DNA of 64,000 bases from Rouxiella badensis (lineage in GTDB: Bacteria; Pseudomonadota; Gammaproteobacteria; Enterobacterales; Enterobacteriaceae). Below are positions 31,356-43,047 of this stretch, piece after piece (the first letter of the stretch is position 1; the number at the start of each line of letters is the position of its first letter). The notes under the pieces were generated by a model that worked only from the letters and a program-made list of their open reading frames with translations, was not told the origin of the DNA and did not search any database. Location of the stretch: assembly GCF_002093665.1 (NCBI RefSeq), contig NZ_MRWE01000019.1, positions 30,406 to 94,405 of the forward strand, read 5' to 3'. The translations under genes and the position numbers were made by a program.

Positions 31356-32366
31356 ATGCGTAAGTCAATTTTACTTGTCGTTGTTGTAGTGCTGGTGGCG
31401 CTCTACGCTTCACTGTTTGTGGTGCAGGAAGGCCAGCGCGGTATCGTGCTGCGTTTCGGCAAGGTTCTGCGTGACGGCGACAACAAGCCGTTGGTGTATG
31501 CGCCGGGTCTGCACTTCAAGGTGCCTTTCGTTGAGTCCGTGAAAACGCTGGATGCGCGCATCCAGACCATGGACAACCAGGCCGACCGCTTCGTCACCAA
31601 AGAGAAGAAAGACCTGATCGTCGACTCTTACCTGAAATGGCGTATCAGCGACTTTAGCCGTTACTACCTGGCTACCGGCGGTGGTGATGTGTCACAGGCC
31701 GAGGTGCTGCTGAAACGTAAATTCAGTGACCGTCTGCGCTCAGAGATTGGTCGTCTTGACGTCAAAGACATCGTGACCGATTCACGCGGTCGTCTGACGC
31801 TGGACGTGCGTGATGCCCTGAATCAGGGTACCGACGACGATGACGCTGCGGCCGCTGCGACGACCGAAGCCGATGACGCTATTGCTTCAGCGGCCAAGCG
31901 CGTCGAGCAGGAAACCAACGGCAAGGTGCCAGCGGTTAACCCGAACAGCATGGCGGCACTGGGTATCGAAGTTGTTGATGTTCGCATCAAGCAAATCAAC
32001 CTGCCGACCGAAGTCTCTGATGCCATCTTTCAGCGTATGCGCGCCGAGCGTGAAGCGGTAGCTCGTCGCCACCGTTCACAGGGTCAGGAAGAGGCCGAGA
32101 AGCTGCGTGCTACCGCCGATTACGAAGTGACCCGTACTTTGGCTGAAGCCGAGCGTCAGGCACGTATTACCCGCGGTGAAGGGGATGCTCAGGCAGCCAA
32201 GCTGTTTGCCGATGCGTTCAGTCAGGATCCTGACTTCTATGCCTTTATCCGTAGCCTACAGGCTTACAGAGAGAGCTTCAGCAGCGGTAATGATGTTATG
32301 GTAATGAGTCCTAACGACGATTTCTTCCGCTACATGAAAACGCCGGCAAAGACCAGTAAACCTTAA
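31356..32366 (+). CDS. hflC: FtsH regulator HflC
   Basis: Partner of HflK in the FtsH-HflKC supercomplex. 336 residues: an N-terminal membrane helix (about 3-23, KSILLVVVVVLVALYASL), then an SPFH domain beginning QRGIVLRFGK, then a coiled coil with EAEKLRATADYEVTRT. An Ala/Asp-rich insert lies near residues 160-180. It ends the long nnr-to-hflC operon; a strong terminator follows 30 bp later. Confidence 0.97.
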   Translation: MRKSILLVVVVVLVALYASLFVVQEGQRGIVLRFGKVLRDGDNKPLVYAPGLHFKVPFVESVKTLDARIQTMDNQADRFVTKEKKDLIVDSYLKWRISDFSRYYLATGGGDVSQAEVLLKRKFSDRLRSEIGRLDVKDIVTDSRGRLTLDVRDALNQGTDDDDAAAAATTEADDAIASAAKRVEQETNGKVPAVNPNSMAALGIEVVDVRIKQINLPTEVSDAIFQRMRAEREAVARRHRSQGQEEAEKLRATADYEVTRTLAEAERQARITRGEGDAQAAKLFADAFSQDPDFYAFIRSLQAYRESFSSGNDVMVMSPNDDFFRYMKTPAKTSKP

Positions 32367-32396
32367 TTGACGCAGACCGTCTTGACGTCATCCCAC

Positions 32397-32424
32397 AAAA
32401 GGCCCATAACGGGCCTTTTGTTTT
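32397..32424 (+). terminator. Terminator of the hfq-hflXKC transcript
   Basis: Perfect stem AAAAGGCCC/GGGCCTTTT with loop ATAAC, followed by GTTTT. Confidence 0.92.
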
Positions 32425-32486
32425 ATCTGCCCGGCGCAAATTTTTAGCCGCAGGCGATAACTCCTCCAGGAAATTAGAGTAAAAAT

Positions 32487-32687
32487 ATGAACGTGAGTCT
32501 TTGGCTGGCCGTGGGAATGGTGTTGATTGTTGAAGGGCTGGGACCGATGGTGTTTCCCAAGGTGTGGCGAAAAATGATCCAAAGTATGACCCAGCTTCCA
32601 GACGGACTGCTGCGCCGTTTTGGCGGCGGGCTGGTGGTGGCAGGCGTGGTCATTTTCTTCATGGTGAGCCGCTATACTGGTCACTGA
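32487..32687 (+). CDS. yjeT: YjeT family small inner-membrane protein (DUF2065)
   Basis: 66-residue protein with two hydrophobic helices (about 5-22 and 47-62) flanking a basic loop with LPDGLLRRFGGG, the conserved core of the family. Function unknown. It sits between hflC and purA as in E. coli. AGGAAATTAGAG lies upstream of the ATG. Confidence 0.92.
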   Translation: MNVSLWLAVGMVLIVEGLGPMVFPKVWRKMIQSMTQLPDGLLRRFGGGLVVAGVVIFFMVSRYTGH

Positions 32688-32796
32688 GGCTATCCTCACG
32701 GCGGATTTCCCCCGGCAAGAGAGCTGTCGCACGAAACGGACATTTTTCACCCAGCGGGTGGCTAAAACTACTGAAAGGCTGGGGAGAGGATGTTAG

Positions 32797-34128
<1,332 letters not shown>

Positions 34129-34152
34129 TCGTCATCGATTATTGTGAAACGC

Positions 34153-34185
34153 AAAACCGGGCCACGACGCCCGGTTTTCTTTTTC
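34153..34185 (+). terminator. Terminator of purA
   Basis: Perfect 10-bp stem AAAACCGGGC/GCCCGGTTTT with loop CACGAC, followed by CTTTTT. Confidence 0.92.
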
Positions 34186-34384
34186 TGTTGCCACCAACGC
34201 CAAATCGCTCAAGTTATGCTTCGAATTTCAGCGTCTGTTTGATTTAAAGACAAACTTTGTGGCGGGCAGCCCATTCAATAGAGTAATCTTGCTTATACCG
34301 GGCTTTCATAAGTTAACGGGTATATACGCATTACATTGTCATCATAGATGCGAATAAAACGGGTAAAAGTACCCAGAGGCGAGT

Positions 34385-34810
34385 GTGCAGTTAACGAGTT
34401 TTACCGATTATGGTTTGAGAGCGTTGATCTATATGGCGTCGTTGCCAGAAGGTCAGCTCACCAGCATTTCCGAGGTCACCGAAGTTTATGGGGTCTCGCG
34501 CAATCATATGGTGAAAATTATTAATCAGCTAAGCCGGGCAGGACTGGTCACGGCAATGCGCGGTAAAAACGGGGGGATCAGACTGGGTAAACCGGCTGAA
34601 ACCATTCTATTGGGTAACGTCGTCCGCGAGCTGGAGCCGTTAGCCCTGGTTAATTGTTCGGCAGAATTTTGCCACATCACCCCTGCTTGTCGCTTAAAGC
34701 AGGTGCTGCATACGGCCGTAGAACACTTTCTTGATGAGTTGAATCAATACACGCTGGCCGACATGGTCAAAGATAATTCTCAACTCTACAAATTATTGCT
34801 TGTTGAATGA
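34385..34810 (+). CDS. nsrR: Nitric-oxide-sensitive transcriptional repressor NsrR
   Basis: Rrf2-family repressor whose iron-sulfur cluster is destroyed by NO, releasing genes for NO detoxification. 141 residues. A winged-helix DNA-binding domain occupies about 1-75 ([14 protein letters not shown] is the recognition region), and the cluster cysteines are at 91, 96 and 102 ([12 protein letters not shown]). Translation starts at GTG (34385) with AGAGG upstream, as in E. coli. Its stop overlaps an open frame that leads into rnr, and the two genes are separated by only 41 bp, so they are likely co-transcribed. I did not find a convincing 11-1-11 NsrR palindrome in the upstream gap. Confidence 0.96.
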   Translation: MQLTSFTDYGLRALIYMASLPEGQLTSISEVTEVYGVSRNHMVKIINQLSRAGLVTAMRGKNGGIRLGKPAETILLGNVVRELEPLALVNCSAEFCHITPACRLKQVLHTAVEHFLDELNQYTLADMVKDNSQLYKLLLVE

Positions 34811-34851
34811 AAGACTCTCAACAAACTGCTGATGACAACGGAGGAACCGCT

Positions 34852-37395
34852 ATGTCACAAGATCCATTCCTGGAACGAGAAGCAGAAAAATACGAATCGC
34901 CTATTCCTAGCCGCGAATTTATTCTCGAACACCTTGGTAAGCGCGAAACGCCTGCCAGCCGAGAAGAGCTGGCTAATGAACTGAATCTCTCGGGTGAGGA
35001 GCAGCTTGAAGCGCTGCGCCGCAGACTGCGCGCTATGGAACGCGACGGTCAGCTGGTCTTCACTCGTCGTCAATGCTATGCCCTGCCTGAGCGTCTGGAT
35101 TTGTTGAAGGGTACCGTTATTGGCCATCGCGATGGTTACGGTTTCCTGCGCCTTGAAGGCGTGAAAAAAGACGACGTTTACCTGTCTGCCGAGCAGATGA
35201 AAATGTGCATCCACGGTGACGTGGTGCTGGCTCAGCCGGTCGGTACTGACCGTAAAGGCCGTCGCGAAGCGCGCATAGTGCGAGTGGTGGTGCCAAAGAC
35301 CAGTCAGATCGTGGGCCGCTACTTCACTGACGCTGGCGCAGGCTTTGTGGTGCCGGACGACAGCCGTCTGAGCTTTGACATCCTGATCCCGGCCGACGCC
35401 GTCAGCGGCGCACGCATGGGTTACATGGTGGTGGTCGAACTGACGCAGCGTCCAACGCGCCGTACCAAGGCGGTCGGTAAAATCGTTGAAGTGTTAGGTG
35501 ACAAAATGGGAACCAGCATGGCGGTGGATATCGCGCTGCGCACCCATGAAATCCCACACACTTGGCCGCCACAGGTTGAGAAACAGGTTGCAGGCCTGAG
35601 CGAACAGGTGCCTGAAGAGGCCAAAAAAGGCCGTGTTGATCTGCGCAATTTGCCGCTGGTCACCATCGATGGCGAAGATGCCCGAGACTTCGATGATGCC
35701 GTTTACTGTGAGAAGAAGCGCGGTGGCGGTTGGCGTCTGTGGGTGGCGATTGCCGACGTGAGCTATTACGTTCGTCCGGGCACCGCGCTCGATGACGAAG
35801 CACGCAGCCGTGCCACTTCGGTCTACTTCCCGTCGCAGGTTGTGCCTATGCTGCCGGAAGTGCTGTCGAACGGCCTCTGCTCCCTCAACCCGCAGGTTGA
35901 CAGGCTGTGTATGGTCTGTGAGATGACTATCTCCGCGACCGGTAAACTGACCAGTTCCAAGTTCTACGAAGCGGTGATGAGCTCGCACGCACGTTTGACC
36001 TACACCAAGGTCTGGCACATCATCGAAGGCGACAAAGAGCTGCGTGAGCAGTACTCGCCGCTGGTTAAGCATCTGGTCGAACTGCACAACATGTATAAAG
36101 TGCTGGATCAGGCGCGCGCCGAACGCGGAGGTATTGCCTTCGAAACCGAAGAAGCCAAGTTTATCTTCAACGCTGAACGCCGCATTGAGCGCGTGGAAGC
36201 GACCGTGCGTAACGATGCGCACAAGCTTATCGAAGAATGTATGATCATGGCCAACATCTCTGCGGCACGTTTTGTTGAGAAACATAACGAGCCGGCGCTG
36301 TTCCGCGTTCATGACCGTCCAAGCGACGACCATATTTCGGCGCTGAAAAGCGTATTGTCCGAGCTAAGCCTGACCATGGGCGGCGGGATGAAACCTGAGC
36401 CGAAAGACTACGCTGACATCATGGAACAGCTCAAAGATCGTCCTGACCGCGAGATGCTGCAAACCATGCTGCTGCGCTCGATGAAGCAGGCGATTTACGA
36501 TCCGGAAAACCGTGGACACTTTGGTCTGGCGTTGACCTCTTACGGTCACTTCACCTCGCCAATCCGCCGTTATCCTGACCTTGCGCTGCACCGTGCCATT
36601 AAATACGTGCTGGCGAAAGAGCACGGCACGCTGAAGGATCGCTGGACGCCAACCGGCGGCTACCACAGCGATTACGAAGAAATGGTGATGCTGGGCGATC
36701 ACTGTTCGATGGCCGAACGCCGCGCCGACGAAGCGACCCGCAACGTCGCGGACTGGCTTAAGTGTGACTTCATGCAGGACCACGTGGGTGAAGTCTTCAC
36801 CGGCGTTATCTCCAGCGTGACGGGCTTTGGATTCTTCGTGCGCCTTAGCGATCTGTTCATCGACGGGCTGGTGCACGTATCGTCACTGGATAACGACTAT
36901 TATCGTTACGATAATATTGGTCAGCGTCTGGTGGGTGAGTCTTCGGGCAGCGTTTATCGCCTCGGTGACACGGTCGAAATTCGCGTTGAGGCCGTCCACA
37001 TGGACGAGCGTAAAATCGATTTCGCGCTGGTGTCCAGCACCCGCAAACCGCGCGGTGAAGGTAAAACGGCCCGCGATCGCGCCAAGAAAGGCGGCGAGCG
37101 CAGCATGCGTCCTACCGGTGCCGCCAACGCGGGCCGTCGTCGTACCGGCAAGAAAAACGTCAACTTTGAGCCGGATAGCGCGTTCCGCAAAGAGGGCGAA
37201 AAGCCGGCCAAAGCGCGCCGAACAGGCAAGGCCGAAACCGCGAAGGCGGCGGTCAAGTCCGAGTCAGCCAAGGTGACGAGCGCCGTCGGTAAAGACGGCA
37301 AGCCCAAGAAAACCAAAAAGCCTTCCGAGAAAACCCAGAAAATTGCTGCGGCCACCAAAGCCAAGCGTGCGAAGAAAAAACAGGCCGAATCCTGA
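34852..37395 (+). CDS. rnr: Ribonuclease R
   Basis: Processive 3'-5' exoribonuclease able to unwind structured RNA; it acts in RNA quality control, cold shock and rRNA turnover. 847 residues from the ATG at 34852, which follows GGAGG; the upstream in-frame ATG at 34807 overlaps nsrR and has no such site. Order: N-terminal HTH (about 20-85), two cold-shock domains (about 85-240), the RNB catalytic domain (about 260-590) with [13 protein letters not shown] carrying the metal-binding aspartates, an S1 domain (about 640-730), and a long Lys/Ala/Arg-rich tail (about 735-847) that is longer than in E. coli (813 residues in all). Confidence 0.97.
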   Translation: MSQDPFLEREAEKYESPIPSREFILEHLGKRETPASREELANELNLSGEEQLEALRRRLRAMERDGQLVFTRRQCYALPERLDLLKGTVIGHRDGYGFLRLEGVKKDDVYLSAEQMKMCIHGDVVLAQPVGTDRKGRREARIVRVVVPKTSQIVGRYFTDAGAGFVVPDDSRLSFDILIPADAVSGARMGYMVVVELTQRPTRRTKAVGKIVEVLGDKMGTSMAVDIALRTHEIPHTWPPQVEKQVAGLSEQVPEEAKKGRVDLRNLPLVTIDGEDARDFDDAVYCEKKRGGGWRLWVAIADVSYYVRPGTALDDEARSRATSVYFPSQVVPMLPEVLSNGLCSLNPQVDRLCMVCEMTISATGKLTSSKFYEAVMSSHARLTYTKVWHIIEGDKELREQYSPLVKHLVELHNMYKVLDQARAERGGIAFETEEAKFIFNAERRIERVEATVRNDAHKLIEECMIMANISAARFVEKHNEPALFRVHDRPSDDHISALKSVLSELSLTMGGGMKPEPKDYADIMEQLKDRPDREMLQTMLLRSMKQAIYDPENRGHFGLALTSYGHFTSPIRRYPDLALHRAIKYVLAKEHGTLKDRWTPTGGYHSDYEEMVMLGDHCSMAERRADEATRNVADWLKCDFMQDHVGEVFTGVISSVTGFGFFVRLSDLFIDGLVHVSSLDNDYYRYDNIGQRLVGESSGSVYRLGDTVEIRVEAVHMDERKIDFALVSSTRKPRGEGKTARDRAKKGGERSMRPTGAANAGRRRTGKKNVNFEPDSAFRKEGEKPAKARRTGKAETAKAAVKSESAKVTSAVGKDGKPKKTKKPSEKTQKIAAATKAKRAKKKQAES

Positions 37396-37456
37396 TTTGT
37401 GCATTTATTGACTGATGCCAGCGTCAGTCAATGATAGAATCGCCGCCAATCATCAT

Positions 37457-37492
37457 TACCTCATGCGGACACGCGTTTTCCCGCATGAGGTA
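37457..37492 (+). other. Perfect 12-bp stem-loop in the rnr-rlmB gap
   Basis: TACCTCATGCGG pairs fully with CCGCATGAGGTA across a 12-base loop. No T tract follows directly, and the structure ends about 30 bp before the rlmB start. It may be a processing site, an attenuator or a 3'-end stabiliser for rnr mRNA. Confidence 0.7.
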
Positions 37493-37522
37493 TTCATAAA
37501 AAGTATTATTTTAAAGAGCATC

Positions 37523-38269
37523 ATGAGCGAAATTATTTACGGTATTCACTCCGTTAAAGCCTTACTCGACAACGATCCCCAGCGTTTTCTGGAAGTGTTC
37601 ATCCTCAAAGGCCGTGACGATAAACGTCTGAAGCCGCTTGTTGAGGAACTCGAAGCCAGCGGTATCGTTATTCAGGTGGCAAGCCGTCAGTGGCTGGACG
37701 ACAAGTCTGAAGGCGCGGTCCATCAGGGCATCGTTGCACGCGTTAAAGAAGGTCGCCAGTATCAGGAAAACGACCTTCCTGCGCTGCTTGAAAGCCTGGA
37801 ATCACCGTTCCTGTTGGTGCTGGACGGCGTGACTGACCCTCACAACCTCGGCGCGTGCCTGCGTACTGCCGATGCAGCGGGTGTGCACGCCGTTATCGTT
37901 CCTCGTGACCGTTCTGCCAAGCTGAACGCGACGGCGAAGAAAGTCGCCAGCGGCGCGGCCGAAAACGTCCCTTTGATCAACGTGACCAACCTTGCGCGCA
38001 CGCTGCGTGTGCTGCAAGAGCACAACGTCTGGATCGTCGGCACTGCCGGTGAAGCGGACCATACCTTGTTCCAGAGCAAAATGACCGGTCCGATGGCGCT
38101 GGTCATGGGCGCTGAAGGCGAAGGCATGCGTCGTCTGACTCGAGAACACTGCGACGAGCTGATCAGCATCCCGATGGCCGGATCCGTGTCTTCACTGAAC
38201 GTTTCCGTCGCGACCGGCGTTTGCCTGTTCGAAGCCGTACGCCAGCGTGCCGTGAAAGCGAAAGGCTAA
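37523..38269 (+). CDS. rlmB: 23S rRNA (guanosine-2'-O-)-methyltransferase RlmB
   Basis: SPOUT-class enzyme that methylates the 2'-O of G2251 in the peptidyl-transferase loop of 23S rRNA. 248 residues from the ATG at 37523; the frame is open further up, but the family starts [11 protein letters not shown]. An N-terminal substrate-binding domain (1-75) is followed by the SpoU domain with motif 1 [13 protein letters not shown], motif 2 VMGAEGEGM and motif 3 [15 protein letters not shown], which shape the trefoil-knot SAM site. It follows rnr as in E. coli. Confidence 0.97.
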   Translation: MSEIIYGIHSVKALLDNDPQRFLEVFILKGRDDKRLKPLVEELEASGIVIQVASRQWLDDKSEGAVHQGIVARVKEGRQYQENDLPALLESLESPFLLVLDGVTDPHNLGACLRTADAAGVHAVIVPRDRSAKLNATAKKVASGAAENVPLINVTNLARTLRVLQEHNVWIVGTAGEADHTLFQSKMTGPMALVMGAEGEGMRRLTREHCDELISIPMAGSVSSLNVSVATGVCLFEAVRQRAVKAKG

Positions 38270-38287
38270 GTCCCGCCTGATTCCTCT

Positions 38288-38310
38288 CCCGCAACCTCCC
38301 CGGTTGCGGG
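38288..38310 (+). terminator. Terminator-like hairpin after rlmB
   Basis: Perfect stem CCCGCAACC/GGTTGCGGG with loop TCCCC, followed by CGTTTCCCC. The T tract is short. Confidence 0.65.
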
Positions 38311-38397
38311 CGTTTCCCCTGTTTGTGATCCACTCTGCGGTAAATTCGTCAGTTTTTATCATACTGAATCCTGATGCTATGGATGACGGAGGTGGCG

Positions 38398-40029
38398 ATG
38401 AACTGGGAAACTCACCGGGTGTTTAATCAACCCAAGCCCTTAAGCAACAGCAACCTATTCCTCTCTGATACGGCGCTACGTGAAGCCGTTGCCCGCCAGC
38501 ATGCGGCCTGGGATCTCGATGTGCTTGCCTCGCTAGGCCAGCAGCTCGGGTCCGCCGAATCGCTGGAGCTGGGCCGTCTGGCGAATGCCAACCCCCCCGA
38601 CTTATTGCGTTTTGAGCCAACCGGCGAGCCGCTCGACGACGTGCGATTTCACCCGGCCTGGCACCTGCTGATGCAGGGGCTGGTGGCGAATCGAGTACAC
38701 AATCTGCCGTGGGAGGAGGACGCCCGTATCGGTTCCTACGTCGCGCGCGCCGCGCGTTTCCTGCTGCATGCCCAGGTTGAGGCGGGCACGCTGTGTCCGA
38801 TAACCATGACCCACGGTGCTATTCCACTGTTACAACAGTCGCTCCCCGCTGAATTCAAAGCCTGGCTCACGCCGCTGCTTTCCGATCGCTACGACGCCCA
38901 TCTGTTGCCTGGTGATAAAAAACGTGGGCTGCTGATGGGTATGGGCATGACCGAAAAACAGGGCGGTTCAGATGTCTTGAGCAACACCACTACCGCGACG
39001 GCCATCGAAGGACGTGGGCCGGGCAAACCTTATCGGCTAGTGGGCCACAAGTGGTTCTTCTCGGTGCCGCAAAGCGACGCACATCTGGTGCTGGCGCAGA
39101 CGGAAGGTGGGCTGTCGTGCTTCTTCCTGCCAAGAATTTTGCCCGACGGTGAACGTAATCACGTGCGCATTCAGCGGCTGAAGGACAAGCTGGGTAATCG
39201 CTCCAACGCCAGCAGCGAGGTGGAGTTTTTCGATGCCGTGGGTTGGCTGCTAGGCGAAGAGGGCAATGGCGTTCGCCATATCCTTAAAATGGGCGGCCAC
39301 ACGCGCTTCGACTGCGCCCTCGGCAGCCACGGTATGATGCGGCGAGCATTTTCGGTCGCGCTCTATCATGCCTTCCAGCGCCAGGTATTTGGTAAACCCT
39401 TGATAGAACAGCCGCTGATGCGTCAGGTGCTAAGCCGGATGGCGCTGCGCCTTGAGGGGCAAACCGCGCTGCTGTTTCGTCTCGCACACGCCCGGGAAAA
39501 CGTTGCCGACGGGCGCGAGCAGGTCATAAGCCGTCTGCTAACGCCAGCCGCCAAGTTTGAGGTCTGTCGTCAGGGCATTCCCTTTGTCGCTGAGGCGATG
39601 GAGGTGCTGGGAGGCATAGGGTACTGCGAAGAGAGCGAGCTGCCGCGCCTGTACCGCGAGATGCCGGTGAACAGCATCTGGGAAGGTTCGGGTAACGTGA
39701 TGTGCCTCGACGTGCTGCGCAGCCTGAAGAAAATGCCGCTGGCGACAGAAGAGGTCCAGCAGCGGCTGTATCAGGTGCGCGGGCAGAACCGTCTGTTCGA
39801 CAAGGCGGCGCGTCAATTTCAGCAGCGGCTCAAACGCGGAGACGAGGCGCAGGGGCGAGCGATCGCCAGTCAGCTCTTCAATCTCTACGCGGCGGCCGAG
39901 ATGCTGGAGTTTTCCTCTCCGCCGCTGGCCGATGCCTGGTGCCGCCTCACGCTCGACGAACGCGGCGATACGCAGATTGATGAACGCCTTTGCCAGCAGC
40001 TTCTCGAGCGGGCAATAGGCGCTCAGTAG
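38398..40029 (+). CDS. aidB: Isovaleryl-CoA dehydrogenase-like protein AidB
   Basis: Flavoprotein of the acyl-CoA dehydrogenase superfamily, part of the adaptive (Ada) response to alkylation in E. coli, where it binds DNA and protects it. 543 residues (E. coli 541). The acyl-CoA-dehydrogenase core is visible with GMGMTEKQGGSD (about residues 188-199), GHKWFFSVPQSDAHLVLA and the C-terminal EVLGGIGYCEESELPRLYR. The start at 38398 follows GGAGG; an in-frame ATG at 38374 lacks one. No obvious Ada box is visible in the short upstream gap. The ula operon and yjfN that follow or precede in E. coli are absent. Confidence 0.95.
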   Translation: MNWETHRVFNQPKPLSNSNLFLSDTALREAVARQHAAWDLDVLASLGQQLGSAESLELGRLANANPPDLLRFEPTGEPLDDVRFHPAWHLLMQGLVANRVHNLPWEEDARIGSYVARAARFLLHAQVEAGTLCPITMTHGAIPLLQQSLPAEFKAWLTPLLSDRYDAHLLPGDKKRGLLMGMGMTEKQGGSDVLSNTTTATAIEGRGPGKPYRLVGHKWFFSVPQSDAHLVLAQTEGGLSCFFLPRILPDGERNHVRIQRLKDKLGNRSNASSEVEFFDAVGWLLGEEGNGVRHILKMGGHTRFDCALGSHGMMRRAFSVALYHAFQRQVFGKPLIEQPLMRQVLSRMALRLEGQTALLFRLAHARENVADGREQVISRLLTPAAKFEVCRQGIPFVAEAMEVLGGIGYCEESELPRLYREMPVNSIWEGSGNVMCLDVLRSLKKMPLATEEVQQRLYQVRGQNRLFDKAARQFQQRLKRGDEAQGRAIASQLFNLYAAAEMLEFSSPPLADAWCRLTLDERGDTQIDERLCQQLLERAIGAQ

Positions 40030-40030
40030 G

Positions 40031-40354
40031 CTATTTGTAGAGAATAGCCTCGGAATACCAGCGGCCCGGCATAATGGTGTCGCTTATTAGCAGAATCAGA
40101 TAATAGTGCGCGCCGGCGGCATCCGCCTTGTGCTGAATGGCGCGCTCCACGTCCATCGGACTGCCGATGACGTTGGCTGTCACGTTGCCTATCTTGGTCA
40201 GCGTAGTGGTTTGTGCGCGTACCACTTCCTGCGCCTTGCTGGTCGGTGGAGGCGGCGCGACTGGCGTGGTTTTCAGTACGCTACAGGCGCTCAATGCGCT
40301 GAGCAGGACCAGTGCCCCGAAGCAGCGCTTAACAATCGGCAGGCTGATTTTCAT
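40031..40354 (-). CDS. bsmA: BsmA-like lipoprotein (YhcN/DUF1471 domain)
   Basis: Small secreted lipoprotein, 107 residues. The signal peptide ends with LSAC, then comes a Pro-rich linker (TPVAPPPPTS) and a C-terminal DUF1471 domain ending GRWYSEAILYK. In E. coli, BsmA (YjfO) affects biofilm formation and peroxide tolerance in biofilms. The frame is open 25 codons further upstream, but the ATG at 40354 has AAGGGG just before it and begins a proper signal peptide. It converges on aidB with one base between stop codons. Confidence 0.85.
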   Translation of the reverse strand: MKISLPIVKRCFGALVLLSALSACSVLKTTPVAPPPPTSKAQEVVRAQTTTLTKIGNVTANVIGSPMDVERAIQHKADAAGAHYYLILLISDTIMPGRWYSEAILYK

Positions 40355-40576
40355 TGAATTTATCCCCTTAAGTCGTTGTTTCAGTGTAGCGCCTGCCCAT
40401 TCATCTGAGCGAGTGCGATATTGTTTCATTTTGACTTTCTAAGGCTCATTTTGTTTTTATACCCCGCAGTATGGTTATAAAACATAGCCAAAAGATTGTG
40501 GTGGCATTTTCACGGACAGATAAAATGGATAGCGATAACCTTACCCTGAGAGGGCTGCAAATCTAAGGAGCGAGAG

Positions 40577-41326
40577 ATGGTTGAAATGCATGAGGAAAAC
40601 GTCGAGGGGATTCAGATTATCCACGCCGTTCCCGCCGGGCAATATCATCAGAAACTGCCAACGGTATTTTTCTATCACGGATTCACCTCGTCGAAAGAGA
40701 TCTACGCTTACTTTGGCTACAATCTCGCGAAGGCCGGTTATCGCGTCATTCTGCCGGATGCGCTGATGCACGGTGCTCGCGCCGAACCTGACTCGCGCGT
40801 GTTGTTCAATAATTTCTGGCGCATCCTGCAAAACAACGTCAACGATTTAGCCTTGCTTAAGGAGACCTTTGTGGCACGAGGTCTGGCCGACGAGCAGCGC
40901 CTTGGCGTGGGAGGCGTGTCGATGGGCGGCATGACCACGATGGCCGCACTGGTGCACTTTCCCTGGGTGAAGGCCGCGGCCAACCTGATGGGCTCCGGTT
41001 ATTTCGTCACGCTTTCCGACCATTTGTTCCCATCGTATGGCGACGAGAGCGGGCGGTCTCGCGATGAGTTCGAACGGCAAACGGCGCAGCTGCTAAGTCT
41101 CGACGTTAGCGATAAAATCGAGCAGGTCGGCAGCAAGCCGCTACTGGTGTGGCACGGCGAGAAGGACGACCTGGTGCCGTTTGCCGAAAGCGCCCGGCTG
41201 AAGCACGCCCTGGAGCACGCCGGGCAAGCAAGGAATCTGACCTTTATCAGCGAACCGGAGGCCACGCACAAGGTCACGGTTTACGCTGCCAATCGAACCA
41301 CCGAATTCTTTACTTCCCACCTGTAA
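40577..41326 (+). CDS. yjfP: YjfP-type esterase (alpha/beta hydrolase)
   Basis: 249 residues. The nucleophile elbow is GVSMGG (Ser about 117), the oxyanion region YHGFTSSKE is near residue 34, and WHGEKDDLVP and THKVTV supply the likely catalytic Asp and His. E. coli YjfP hydrolyses short acyl esters such as carboxyesters in vitro; its natural substrate is unknown. A GGAGCGAGAG site precedes the ATG. In E. coli it also lies next to bsmA. Confidence 0.9.
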   Translation: MVEMHEENVEGIQIIHAVPAGQYHQKLPTVFFYHGFTSSKEIYAYFGYNLAKAGYRVILPDALMHGARAEPDSRVLFNNFWRILQNNVNDLALLKETFVARGLADEQRLGVGGVSMGGMTTMAALVHFPWVKAAANLMGSGYFVTLSDHLFPSYGDESGRSRDEFERQTAQLLSLDVSDKIEQVGSKPLLVWHGEKDDLVPFAESARLKHALEHAGQARNLTFISEPEATHKVTVYAANRTTEFFTSHL

Positions 41327-41380
41327 ATGCCGCCAGAACGGCTGAGCAAACGACGTCGAAAAATTAATCAGCCTGGGTCC

Positions 41381-41409
41381 TTGAGTTTATTATTCCCCGG
41401 GCATATAAT
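41381..41409 (+). promoter_or_regulatory. Sigma-70 promoter of rpsF-priB-rpsR-rplI
   Basis: TTGAGT (41381-41386), 17 bp, TATAAT (41404-41409), then the GC-rich discriminator GCGCGTC. This arrangement is expected for a growth-rate-controlled ribosomal protein operon. Confidence 0.82.
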
Positions 41410-41423
41410 TGCGCGTCATTTTT

Positions 41424-41470
41424 TCAGCCGTACACATAACACGTTCCTTGCTTCCATGGGCCACGGCTGA
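41424..41470 (+). promoter_or_regulatory. rpsF leader stem-loop, candidate S6:S18 autoregulatory site
   Basis: TCAGCCGT pairs with ACGGCTGA, closing a 31-base internal region between the promoter and the rpsF start. Leaders of rpsF in many bacteria carry an RNA bound by the S6:S18 complex to shut off translation; the position and a CCG element in the stem fit, but I cannot confirm the exact fold. Confidence 0.5.
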
Positions 41471-41491
41471 CCCTGACAGGAGGCTGAATAA

Positions 41492-41902
<411 letters not shown>

Positions 41903-41907
41903 TTTTT

Positions 41908-42457
<550 letters not shown>

Positions 42458-42495
42458 TCGGCCGCAGTCCATTAACGACTAGAGAGGATTAGGTA

Positions 42496-42948
42496 ATGCA
42501 AGTTATTCTGCTTGATAAAGTAGCAAACCTGGGCAGCCTGGGTGATCAAGTTAACGTTAAAGCGGGCTACGCTCGTAACTTCCTGGTACCACAGGGCAAA
42601 GCAGTACCTGCTACCAAGAAAAACGTTGAGTATTTCGAAGCACGTCGTGCAGAACTGGAAGCCAAACTGGCTGACGTTCTGGGCGCCGCTGAAGCTCGCG
42701 CAAACAGCATCAACGAACTGGGCACCGTTACCATCGCGTCTAAAGCAGGCGACGAAGGTAAACTGTTCGGCTCTGTTGGCACCCGTGACATCGCTGACGC
42801 AGTAACTGCGGCCGGTGTTCAGGTTGCTAAGAGCGAAGTTCGTCTGCCAGAAGGCGTTCTGCGCACTCTGGGCGAACACGAAGTGGACTTCCAGGTTCAC
42901 AGCGATGTATTCGCTAAGCTGACTGTAGTTGTGGTTGCAGAAGCGTAA
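42496..42948 (+). CDS. rplI: 50S ribosomal protein L9
   Basis: 150-residue elongated protein that binds domain V of 23S rRNA and projects from the L1 side of the ribosome; it helps keep the reading frame. [13 protein letters not shown] begins the N-terminal domain, a long connecting helix covers about residues 40-75, and the C-terminal domain completes it. An AGAGAGGA site precedes the ATG. Last gene of the operon. Confidence 0.98.
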   Translation: MQVILLDKVANLGSLGDQVNVKAGYARNFLVPQGKAVPATKKNVEYFEARRAELEAKLADVLGAAEARANSINELGTVTIASKAGDEGKLFGSVGTRDIADAVTAAGVQVAKSEVRLPEGVLRTLGEHEVDFQVHSDVFAKLTVVVVAEA

Positions 42949-42971
42949 TATTCGCTTTAGTAATCCGTCAG

Positions 42972-42996
42972 AACGCCGGCCTTGTGCCGGCGTTTT
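42972..42996 (+). terminator. Terminator of the rpsF-rplI operon
   Basis: Stem AACGCCGGC/GCCGGCGTT with loop CTTGT, followed by TTGC. Stable GC core with a short T run. Confidence 0.85.
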
Positions 42997-43047
42997 GCAT
43001 TTTAAAAAACCGTGTTTTATACGGCGATGCGAGGAGGGCGCGTTTGA

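Noticed and set aside
34186..34384. Possible FNR or NsrR operator upstream of nsrR (TTGAT-containing stretch near 34240)
   Set aside because: The right half-site does not match FNR, and no 11-1-11 NsrR palindrome could be aligned.
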